From Oscillospiraceae bacterium (lineage in GTDB: Bacteria > Bacillota > Clostridia > Oscillospirales > Ruminococcaceae): a stretch of 64,000 nt of DNA. Numbering within the stretch: position 1 is the first letter of the stretch; every line of letters starts with the position of its first letter. The position numbers were made by a program, and so were the translations under genes. Shown piece after piece: positions 57,315 through 64,000 of this stretch. The DNA lies in contig JAFRTG010000030.1 in assembly GCA_017427265.1 (NCBI GenBank), positions 1 to 64,000 of the forward strand, in the 5' to 3' direction. Under the pieces are notes generated by a model. That model was not told where the DNA came from and ran no database searches. It saw nothing but the letters and a program-made list of their open reading frames with translations.

Positions 57315-59267
57315 ATGAAACGACTTCATCAGGCAGCAGCGGCGCTGCTCAGCTGTGTGCTGGCCATGCAGAGTATGCCGCTGAACGGAACCGTTCAGGC
57401 AGCGGATTCTGCCGAACCGGGCAAGGAAATCCTTGTCACCGGCTTTGAGGACAAGGCGGTTTCCATGTTCTCCAAGCGCGGCGATGATGACACCTCTGTC
57501 ATCACCGCATCTGACGAAAAGCCGCATTCCGGCGATTACTGCATGGCGATCAAGGAGCGCAGCGATGGCTGGAACGGCCCTTCGATCTCGCTTGAAAGCC
57601 TCGGCTGCAAGCCCGGCGTCCGCTATATCGCAAGCGCATGGGTCAAGGCGCAGTGGTATAACGACTGCAAGATCAGCCTGCAGTATACCGATGCCGACGG
57701 CGAACAGCACTATAACAACATGAGCTCGGCAATCAGCCAGGGCGAATGGGTCAAGATCCCTGAAGTCAAGTTCAGCTTTTCTTCTGACATGAAGGATGTC
57801 CAGCTCTATATCGAGAGCACGGACAAGGTTGAGCTTTATGTGGACGATTTCTCGCTGACAGAAGGCCCGACCTATCACATCCAGAAGGACATTCCCTCGC
57901 TGAAGGAGGTCTACGGCGACTATTTCAAGATCGGCACCGCAGTTACCGCCGCAGAGCTTGCTCCGGACGCAACCAAGGATCTGATCCTCAAGCATTTCAA
58001 CTCCGTGACGCTGGGCAATGAGCTCAAGCCGGAAAACATGCTCGATCAGAAAGCATCGCAGGCCTATCTCAAGGAGACCGGCGACGATACCGTGCCGCAG
58101 GTCAAGATGAACGGCGCTGCCCGCACCATTCTGGATTTCTGCCGCGAGTACAATATCCCCGTGCGCGGTCATACGCTGGTGTGGCACAGCCAGACGCCGA
58201 CATGGTTCTTCAAGGATGACTACACCAAGGACGGCGAGTGGGTCGATAAGGCGACGATGCTCAAGCGTATGGAAAACTATATCAAGGGCGTGTTCGATGT
58301 CGTTCTGACGGAATATCCGGATATCGACTTCTACGCATGGGACGTTGTCAACGAGGCGTTCGGAAACGACAGCGGCAATCCGCGTGATCCCGGCACCTAC
58401 GAGGCAGGCCGCGGCGAATCCGCATGGGTCAAGGTGTTCGGTGACAATTCGTTCATCAAGCCGGCATTCCAGTACGCAAGAAAATATGCGCCGGCAAATA
58501 TCAAGCTCTACTACAACGACTACAACGAATACATGACCGCAAAGCAGGACGGCATCATTGAGCTTGTCCGCGATCTGGCGAAGGATAACCTGATCGACGG
58601 CATCGGAATGCAGTCGCATCTCGATATCAGAAAGGGTTCGGACGCATTCCCGTCCACCGGTACCTATGCGGCCGGTCTGAAAAAGTATGTCGAAGTGGCC
58701 AAGGAGCTCAACCTCGATCTGCAGGTCACCGAGCTGGACGCAACGCTGGACAAGGGCTTCCACGATGATGAGGCCATGGAGATTCAGGCGAAGTATTACA
58801 GCGATATCATGGACACACTGGTCAAGTACAAGGACAACATTTCCGCTGTTGTGTTCTGGGGCACGACCGATGACCAGAGCTGGCGTGCATGGGGCTATCC
58901 GCTGCTGTTCAACGAGGATTACTCCAAGAAGGAATGCTTCGATTCGATCGTGGACGGCATTCAGTACACGACTGCTGCCAGCACGACGCGCGTCGTCCGG
59001 ACAACGACCACCACGACCGCGACCACGGAAAAGATCACTGTCACCACGCCGGATTCTTCCAAGCGTCTGGCAGGCGATGTCAATCTCGACAAGAGCGTTG
59101 ACGTTTCCGATGCGGTTCTGCTGGCCAAGTTCCTCGGCGGCGACAGCAGTGCCAAGGTGACCGATCAGGGCAAGGCGAACGGAGAGGTTGACGGCAAGGA
59201 AGGCCTTTCGACGGACGACCTCACAATGATCCTGAAGTACATCTGCAAATTGGTTGTTCTGAAATAA
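57315..59267 (+). CDS. Secreted GH10 endo-1,4-beta-xylanase with CBM22-like and dockerin domains
   Basis: This 650-residue secreted enzyme has a signal peptide (about 1-30) and a CBM4/9/22-type binding domain (about 38-184, ending YVDDFSL). The GH10 barrel (about 190-550) has acid/base E347 in WDVVNEAF and nucleophile E473 in QVTELDA, plus RGHTLVWHSQTPTWF. A Thr-rich linker (about 555-583) leads to a C-terminal type I dockerin (about 585-646) with two F-hands (GDVNLDKSVDVSDAVLLAKF). The dockerin implies attachment to a cohesin scaffoldin, which is not encoded here. GGGGAGAG lies before the ATG. Confidence 0.96.
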   Translation: MKRLHQAAAALLSCVLAMQSMPLNGTVQAADSAEPGKEILVTGFEDKAVSMFSKRGDDDTSVITASDEKPHSGDYCMAIKERSDGWNGPSISLESLGCKPGVRYIASAWVKAQWYNDCKISLQYTDADGEQHYNNMSSAISQGEWVKIPEVKFSFSSDMKDVQLYIESTDKVELYVDDFSLTEGPTYHIQKDIPSLKEVYGDYFKIGTAVTAAELAPDATKDLILKHFNSVTLGNELKPENMLDQKASQAYLKETGDDTVPQVKMNGAARTILDFCREYNIPVRGHTLVWHSQTPTWFFKDDYTKDGEWVDKATMLKRMENYIKGVFDVVLTEYPDIDFYAWDVVNEAFGNDSGNPRDPGTYEAGRGESAWVKVFGDNSFIKPAFQYARKYAPANIKLYYNDYNEYMTAKQDGIIELVRDLAKDNLIDGIGMQSHLDIRKGSDAFPSTGTYAAGLKKYVEVAKELNLDLQVTELDATLDKGFHDDEAMEIQAKYYSDIMDTLVKYKDNISAVVFWGTTDDQSWRAWGYPLLFNEDYSKKECFDSIVDGIQYTTAASTTRVVRTTTTTTATTEKITVTTPDSSKRLAGDVNLDKSVDVSDAVLLAKFLGGDSSAKVTDQGKANGEVDGKEGLSTDDLTMILKYICKLVVLK

Positions 59268-59273
59268 TGTGAG

Positions 59274-59305
59274 AAGGCGCTGGTTTCAGGAATCAGCGCC
59301 TTTTT
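59274..59305 (+). terminator. Terminator of the xylanase gene
   Basis: AAGGCGCTG pairs with CAGCGCCTT across an 11-base loop and runs into TTTTTG, seven bases after the stop codon. Confidence 0.85.
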
Positions 59306-59359
59306 GTCTGCCGGTCAGGAGTCTGGGGCTTGCGGCAGAAGTCCCCGTTCCGTTATCGC

Positions 59360-59388
59360 TTGCATTTTCATTTGGAGTATGTTATAAT
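59360..59388 (+). promoter_or_regulatory. SigA-type promoter of the AI-2E family gene
   Basis: TTGCAT, a 17-base spacer and TATAAT lie about 60 bases before the start at 59449. Confidence 0.85.
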
Positions 59389-59448
59389 AATATCAAATTT
59401 AAGCCCGAAGCAGAAAACCGGAGCTTTCAGAACAGGAGGTGCGGATTC

Positions 59449-60792
59449 ATGAAAAAAACAAGACGCGAACCGATCGTGCTGTCACAGATGCACCCGTTCA
59501 CACTGTTTCTGGTGCTGAGCGGCTGCATTGTCGTTGTCTTTGCGCTGATCCGCATTGACAGCGTTGCAAAGTTCTGCGGCAAAATTTTTTCCGCGCTCGG
59601 CCCTGTGTTTACGGGCTGTGTCTTTGCGTTTCTGCTTGTTCCGGCCGCCAACCTGACGGAACGCCGCATTGCAAAAATCATGGCCCGCGCCATTGAAAAA
59701 CACCCGCGGATGAAAAGCTATCCGCGCTGTATCGGGTCGTTTCTGGTCGTGCTGGTATTTGTCAGTTCCATTGTGCTGCTCGTCGCTGCGACCTTTTCGC
59801 AGGTCGTGGACGGCGTTTCCAGAGCCATCGACCAGCTGCCGCATTACTTCGATCTGGTTACAGAGCATATCGGAATGATCCTCTCCGCAGACAACAATAT
59901 CGCGCGGTATCTCTCCGATCTCAGCGACCGTTTTTCCGCCTCGCAGCTCGGCATGGGCAGTGTCGATACGGTGGATGTCACGCAGCGGCTGCTTTCGGCT
60001 GCGGCATCCGGTGCAGCGGGCACGTTCGGCTTTCTCTATGACGTGATCGTCGGCTTTGTCGTCGCGGTGTATCTGCTTGTCAGCCGCGACCGCTTCTTCA
60101 AGCAGTGGAAGCAAATCCTCTATGCCGTCTGCAAGCCCAAGACCGCTGTATGGATTGACGGCCGTCTGCGCATCGCAAACCAGACCTTCGGCACGGCGGC
60201 CATCGGCAAGCTGATTGACTCTGTTCTGATCGGTCTGTTCTGCTTTATCGGCTGCTCGGTCATCCGCACGCCTTACAGCACACTGATTGCCGTCATCATC
60301 GGCGTGACGAATATGATACCGTATTTCGGCCCGATCTTCGGCGCCATTCCCTGCGTACTGCTGATTCTGATGGAAAGCCCCGCAAAGGCACTCTATTTTG
60401 CGATCTTTATCATCGCGCTGCAGCAGTTTGATGCGAATATTCTCGATCCGCGAATCGTCGGCAAGTCGATCGGCCTGCCCGCATTCTGGGAGCTGTTTGC
60501 CTGTCTGCTGGGCGGCGGTCTGTTCGGCATTGTCGGCCTGATTATCGGCGTGCCGGCCTTCGCGGTCGTATACACACTGGTCAAGCAGCTCGTTTCGGAG
60601 CGGCTCAGCGACCGCGTCAAGGAGGGCGAGCTGACGCCGGAATTCCTGCGGGAACAGCTCGGCGTGACGGAGGTCATACAGGAATCCGGTCTGTTCAGCG
60701 ACGACGAATCCGACAGTCCGTATATCCAGCATCTGATTCTGCTTGAAGATATTGCACAGCAGCCGCACATAAACAAGGATAAACCGGAATAA
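59449..60792 (+). CDS. AI-2E family transporter
   Basis: This 447-residue membrane protein has eight predicted membrane segments and the family's hallmark NMIPYFGPIFGAIPCVLLIL near residue 285 and QFDANILDPRIVGKSIGLPAFW near 325. Members include autoinducer-2 exporters and Na+/H+ or other antiporters, so the substrate is not decided. AGGAGG precedes the ATG. A lipoprotein gene follows 16 bases later in the same direction. Confidence 0.9.
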   Translation: MKKTRREPIVLSQMHPFTLFLVLSGCIVVVFALIRIDSVAKFCGKIFSALGPVFTGCVFAFLLVPAANLTERRIAKIMARAIEKHPRMKSYPRCIGSFLVVLVFVSSIVLLVAATFSQVVDGVSRAIDQLPHYFDLVTEHIGMILSADNNIARYLSDLSDRFSASQLGMGSVDTVDVTQRLLSAAASGAAGTFGFLYDVIVGFVVAVYLLVSRDRFFKQWKQILYAVCKPKTAVWIDGRLRIANQTFGTAAIGKLIDSVLIGLFCFIGCSVIRTPYSTLIAVIIGVTNMIPYFGPIFGAIPCVLLILMESPAKALYFAIFIIALQQFDANILDPRIVGKSIGLPAFWELFACLLGGGLFGIVGLIIGVPAFAVVYTLVKQLVSERLSDRVKEGELTPEFLREQLGVTEVIQESGLFSDDESDSPYIQHLILLEDIAQQPHINKDKPE

Positions 60793-60808
60793 AGGAGTTG
60801 CCTGTCTG

Positions 60809-61717
60809 ATGTCAGAAGCACTGAAAAAATACATGATTCTGCTGATTTGCGCTGCACTGCTCCCCGCGGCCGGATGCAGCCTGAAAAAATCCGATCCGGA
60901 AGGCAGCAAGCAGGATTCCGCTGCGGAAGAGAGCATTCAGATCATTGAAAGTCTGCCCGCCGAAACCGAAGCCGCCGTCACAAAGCCTGTTCCCGCTGAG
61001 CTGCAGCCGCTGCTTGATAAATACCCGATGTTCGGCGAATCCGAAGCCTTCAAGGGTGTTGAGGTCTATATGTGGCAGACGGCGAATGAGGGCATTCGCT
61101 GCGGCGCGCTCTACGGCACAAACCGCAGCAAATATCCGGAGGAGATCTATGCGCTGCGCTGGAACAGTGTCTCGGCCGATGAAATGAAAATGCTGCTGGA
61201 ATACTATACTGAAACCATGGGCGCAGACGCAAACACCGTGGCCATCCTTCCCTGCCGGCAGATGAACGGCGATCCGGAAACAGACGCAGCCTTTACCGCG
61301 CAGGTACAGGAGCTCTTTTCAGATTATTCCGTCTTTTCTTTTATGGATCTGGAACTGGAGGAGCTGAAAAAGAAATATGGGGCTTATTTCCGGCTGAATC
61401 CCGGCGAAGGCATTTTGGTCTATGTCTGGCAAAACGCGGAGAATGCCTTCCACTGCTGCGCGCTGAATCCCTCGGACAATCATTATACGGATTGGTTTTC
61501 ACGCGGCGCTTCGGTTGACGAAATGAAGCAGATTCTGGCTTATTACAGCACACAGGAGGCGCTTGCGGCAGCCGGCACAACCAAGCCGCCGGAGATCACC
61601 GTGGTTCCGTGCATCCAGCCTCTTTCCAGCTACCTCTACGAGATTGACGATGCTTATATCAGCAAGCTGGAGGAGCTGTTCCCGGAATATCCGGTGCAGC
61701 GGCCGGAATCAGATTGA
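60809..61717 (+). CDS. Lipoprotein with a duplicated domain
   Basis: This 302-residue protein has a lipoprotein signal (LLPAAGC, lipidated Cys near residue 23) and an acidic linker. Two similar domains follow, about 65-165 and 180-290. Each contains a YxWQ...C strand (VYMWQTANEGIRCGALY; VYVWQNAENAFHCCALN), then (A/V)DEMKxxLxYYxx, then VxPC. Family not recognised. The duplicated Cys pairs suggest disulfides outside the membrane. AAAGGAG lies 11 bases before the ATG. It likely shares a transcript with the AI-2E family gene. Confidence 0.75.
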   Translation: MSEALKKYMILLICAALLPAAGCSLKKSDPEGSKQDSAAEESIQIIESLPAETEAAVTKPVPAELQPLLDKYPMFGESEAFKGVEVYMWQTANEGIRCGALYGTNRSKYPEEIYALRWNSVSADEMKMLLEYYTETMGADANTVAILPCRQMNGDPETDAAFTAQVQELFSDYSVFSFMDLELEELKKKYGAYFRLNPGEGILVYVWQNAENAFHCCALNPSDNHYTDWFSRGASVDEMKQILAYYSTQEALAAAGTTKPPEITVVPCIQPLSSYLYEIDDAYISKLEELFPEYPVQRPESD

Positions 61718-61766
61718 GATTCCGGTGACTGACAGGCATTCCGTTCCGAACTGCATAAAAGAAAAA

Positions 61767-61802
61767 GGCCGCCTTCCGGAACCGGAAAGCGGCGCTTTTT
61801 TG
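61767..61802. terminator. Bidirectional terminator between the lipoprotein gene and rpsT
   Basis: GCCGCCTTCCGG pairs with CCGGAAAGCGGCGC. A T-run follows on the plus strand (TTTTTTTG) and, on the minus strand, another (CCTTTTTC), so it can serve both convergent genes. Confidence 0.85.
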
Positions 61803-61821
61803 TAATGATTGTTTGACCCGA

Positions 61822-62094
61822 TCAGTTTGCCTTGTTCAGCAGCTTCATCAGCTGAGACTTCTTTCTTGCGGCATTATTCTTGTGCAGAATGCCCTTTGCA
61901 CAAGCCTGATCCACACGCTTGATTGCATAGGTGATGACTGCAACACGATCGGTGCCGCCGACATATGCCTTCTTGATAGCGGTCTTCAGTGCGGACTTGG
62001 TTGCCTTGTTGCGAGCAGCACGGATCTTGTTGGTCTTTGCTCTCTTTTCGGGTGTCGGGCGCTTCTTCGGCGCGGTATTCTTTGCAGCTGCCAT
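61822..62094 (-). CDS. rpsT: 30S ribosomal protein S20
   Basis: This 90-residue S20 is basic and helical, with KRAKTNKIRAARNKATKSAL near residue 17 and RKKSQLMKLLNKAN at the end. ATG at 62094 has AAGGAG nine bases upstream. It is divergent from gpr, a gene pair often seen together in Clostridia. Confidence 0.97.
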   Translation of the reverse strand: MAAAKNTAPKKRPTPEKRAKTNKIRAARNKATKSALKTAIKKAYVGGTDRVAVITYAIKRVDQACAKGILHKNNAARKKSQLMKLLNKAN

Positions 62095-62246
62095 GATTTG
62101 GTACTCCTTTTCTTGTCTGCCAGTTTGCAGAATCTCTGAATAATTCCGGAAAAGCGGCATACAGTAAAAACAGAACGATTATGGCGGGATCATTCTGCAG
62201 ACGCGGGTGGGGACCGCATACGTTACATGCTGCCAAACCAAATATT

Positions 62247-62275
62247 ATTATAGCAGGTTCAGCAAAAAAATGCAA
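62247..62275 (-). promoter_or_regulatory. SigA-type promoter of rpsT
   Basis: On the minus strand TTGCAT, a 17-base spacer and TATAAT are present, giving a leader of about 150 bases, long enough for S20 autoregulation. Confidence 0.85.
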
Positions 62276-62347
62276 TAGGGCAAAACGAGGAAAATCAGCC
62301 GCATTCCGCCTTTTGTTTCGGCGGAATGCACAACATCGGGGGAAGAT

Positions 62348-63217
62348 ATGCAGAAACAGGGGCATTACAGCCGGACAGATCTTGCCGTAGAGCAGGCAGA
62401 GACGCTCCCGCCGGGGTCCGGCATCCGGATGCGGCACCGCGGAGAAGCGTTCCGCACCACGGAAATCGAGATTGAATCGGACGCAGACGGCGCAGCAATC
62501 GGCAGAGGCAAAGGGCGTTATCTGACGCTGGAATCCGCCGATCTGCACCGCACGACGCCGCAGCTGCGGGCGCAGGTCACGGAGCTTGCAGACGAACTGC
62601 GCAGCTTTGTACCGCCGGGTGCAGTCCTCGTTGCGGGGCTCGGCAATGCGGACATTACGCCGGATGCGCTCGGCCCTGCGACGGCGGGCTGCGTGCTCGC
62701 AACACGGCATCTGCGGCAGGAGCTGCGGAGCAACGAACCGGATACGGACTTTCTGCGGCAGCTGCGGCCGGTCAGCGTGCTCTCGAACGGCGTGCTCGGA
62801 CAGAGCGGCATCGAGACTGCCGAGCTGATCGCGGCGCTCCGGCAGAACGTGCAGCCCGCCTGCGTCATCGCGGTGGATGCGCTCGCCTGCTCGGATCTCA
62901 GCCGGCTCGGCACCACCGTGCAGATCTCAGATGCGGGCATCCAGCCCGGCAGCGGCGTCCGGAACAGCCGTGCAGAACTAAGCCGCAGAACGCTCGGCAT
63001 CCCGGTGATTGCGCTCGGCGTCCCGACGGTCGTCGATCTGCACACGGCGGTCACAGAAGCCGCGGGACAGGCCGCCGATCTTTCCCGTCTGCCGAATATG
63101 ATGGTTACGCCGCGGAATATCGACCAGCTGCTGCATCATGCAGCGCGGCTGCTCGGTACGGCGCTGAATCTGGCGCTGCATCCGCAGCTTTCGTTTGAAG
63201 ATGCGGAAGCGCTTTGA
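62348..63217 (+). CDS. gpr: Spore protease GPR
   Basis: GPR degrades small acid-soluble spore proteins at germination. This 289-residue protein has the autoprocessing site RTDLAVE (9-15) near the start. GLGNADITPDALGP near residue 98, SNGVLGQSGIETAE near 140 and AVDALACSDLSRLGTTVQ near 177 are family blocks with the conserved aspartates. GGGGA lies four to five bases before the ATG. With spoIIE it supports endospore formation. Its promoter is probably forespore-specific but I could not identify a sigma-G motif. Confidence 0.93.
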   Translation: MQKQGHYSRTDLAVEQAETLPPGSGIRMRHRGEAFRTTEIEIESDADGAAIGRGKGRYLTLESADLHRTTPQLRAQVTELADELRSFVPPGAVLVAGLGNADITPDALGPATAGCVLATRHLRQELRSNEPDTDFLRQLRPVSVLSNGVLGQSGIETAELIAALRQNVQPACVIAVDALACSDLSRLGTTVQISDAGIQPGSGVRNSRAELSRRTLGIPVIALGVPTVVDLHTAVTEAAGQAADLSRLPNMMVTPRNIDQLLHHAARLLGTALNLALHPQLSFEDAEAL

Positions 63218-63247
63218 ACACGATGCTTCCGGAAGGGGGGACGGCCT

Positions 63248-63925
63248 GTGCTCATGATTTTTATGCGTGTTCTGATTATTTATCCGATTGTCGTGTTCGG
63301 CATCCGGCTGATGGGAAAGCGGCAGATCGGCGAGCTGCAGCCGACGGAGCTGGCCGTTACGCTGCTGATTTCCAACATTGCGACACTGCCGCTTGAGGAC
63401 CAGAATCTGCCGGTGCTGACCGGTGTACTCCCGATGCTGATGCTGATTGCCTTTGAGGTGCTGCTTTCATTCGGGGTGCTCCGGAGCCGGAAGCTGCGGC
63501 ATATGCTGGCGGGTGCGCCGCAGACGGTCATCCGCAGCGGAAAGATCGACCAGAAGGTGATGCGGGCGCTGCGCTTTACGCTCGATGACCTGATGACATC
63601 CCTGCGCAGCAGCGGCGTTTTCGATATCGCGGAGGTGCAGACGGCCATCGTCGAAACAAACGGTACGGTCTCTGTCCGGCAGAAGGCGCCTGAGCGAACC
63701 GTCACCTGTGCCGATATGCAGCTGCATAAGACGGATGACGAACCGCCGGAGGTGCTGATTGCTGACGGCTGCATCAGCGCAGCAGGGATGCAGGCAGCAG
63801 GCTGGACGGAACAGCGGCTGAACGGCGTTCTGCGGCAGAAGCAGCTGCAGCCGGCGGACATCTATCTGCTGACCGCAGACAGCAGCGGCCTGCGCACGCT
63901 GATCCGGAAGGAGGCAGACGCATGA
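63248..63925 (+). CDS. DUF421 (YetF-like) membrane protein
   Basis: This 225-residue protein has three N-terminal membrane segments (about 2-20, 30-47 and 53-75) and a C-terminal YetF/DUF421 domain with GKRQIGELQPTELAVTLLIS and DDLMTSLRSSGVFDIAEVQT. Function is unknown, and sporulation or germination links are reported for relatives (YetF, YdfR, SpoVAF context). The GTG start at 63248 follows GGGGGG. An ATG six bases later is possible. Its TGA overlaps the next gene's ATG by four bases. Confidence 0.88.
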   Translation: MLMIFMRVLIIYPIVVFGIRLMGKRQIGELQPTELAVTLLISNIATLPLEDQNLPVLTGVLPMLMLIAFEVLLSFGVLRSRKLRHMLAGAPQTVIRSGKIDQKVMRALRFTLDDLMTSLRSSGVFDIAEVQTAIVETNGTVSVRQKAPERTVTCADMQLHKTDDEPPEVLIADGCISAAGMQAAGWTEQRLNGVLRQKQLQPADIYLLTADSSGLRTLIRKEADA

Positions 63926-64000
63926 ACAAACGCTTTCTGACAGCACTCTGCCTGCTCGGCATCGTGCTCATGCTGATTGTGTTCTCGACCGTGACGGTCT
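63922..64000 (+). CDS. N terminus of a membrane-anchored protein, probably DUF4363 (cut by window edge)
   Basis: Only 26 residues are present, MNKRFLTALCLLGIVLMLIV and six more, which form a signal-anchor segment. The start overlaps the DUF421 stop (ATGA). DUF421 genes in Clostridia are commonly followed by DUF4363, so this is the likely family, but the visible sequence cannot prove it. Confidence 0.5.
   Translation, partial: MNKRFLTALCLLGIVLMLIVFSTVTV

Noticed and set aside
57252-58763. Minus-strand open frame of about 500 codons opposite the xylanase
   Set aside because: The plus strand encodes a full GH10 enzyme with catalytic residues. The antisense frame has no recognisable features.

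Overview
This window looks like a chromosomal segment of an anaerobic, spore-forming, plant-fibre-degrading member of the Oscillospiraceae (Ruminococcus-like Clostridia). The reasons are GC-rich codon use with AT-rich promoters of the TTGNNN-17-TATAAT type, a GH10 xylanase and two other secreted proteins carrying dockerin repeats, a glycogen operon that includes the Firmicutes-type GlgD, sporulation genes (spoIIE, gpr), PyrK/PyrD-B pyrimidine synthesis, GatCAB and AdhE. The genus is an inference.

Layout. 0.1-4.2 kb: a DUF1963 protein, a double-length ThyX, a YezG-like protein and a membrane-anchored SGNH-like protein. 4.4-9.4 kb (minus): Lrp regulator with aminotransferase, dihydroorotase, small unknowns and TrmB with a SHOCT-like tail. 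9.8-16 kb (minus): glgB-glgC-glgD-glgA, with a histone-H1-like tail on GlgB. 16.4-18.7 kb: spoIIE behind a promoter with a candidate Spo0A box. 19-26.3 kb (plus): DJ-1, MTHFS, MltG, U32 peptidase, then a radical-SAM/DUF2500/DUF2344 cluster. 26.4-31.4 kb (minus): gatC-gatA and gatB, separated by a NERD-domain gene, a decayed zinc-ribbon copy and a small unknown gene. 31.5-33.5 kb: an AT-richer accessory module in which an XRE repressor diverges from a PD-(D/E)XK-like protein and a secreted coiled-coil/half-dockerin protein. Paired TAGTAC-N6-GTACTA operators flank the promoter. 33.6-40.6 kb (minus): cysS, an APH-type kinase, adhE, and sodium-pump subunits OadB and OadG. 40.6-46.8 kb: an Imm51-like gene, then pyrF-pyrK-pyrD-phosphatase-ruvX, trmL and degV. 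47-50 kb (minus): a phosphoesterase and a cytosolic ParB-BMP fusion. 50-52.7 kb: a second XRE module, divergent from a secreted amidase with an internal dockerin. 52.7-56.3 kb (minus): a tautomerase, a MurL-like protein and split transketolase. 56.6-61.7 kb (plus): a membrane protein, the xylanase, an AI-2E family permease and a duplicated-domain lipoprotein. 61.8-64 kb: rpsT, then spore protease gpr, a DUF421 protein and a cut-off gene.

A dispersed intergenic repeat (GGTATC...GATACC ends, with an internal CCAAAGGG/CCCTTTGG hairpin) recurs at least six times and sits against gene ends. The strongest candidates for something undescribed are the XRE/PD-(D/E)XK-like module at 31.5-33.5 kb, the parallel XRE module at 50-52.7 kb, the ParB-BMP fusion, the GlgB tail and the repeat family. 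No CRISPR array, rRNA, tRNA, insertion sequence or prophage was recognised.
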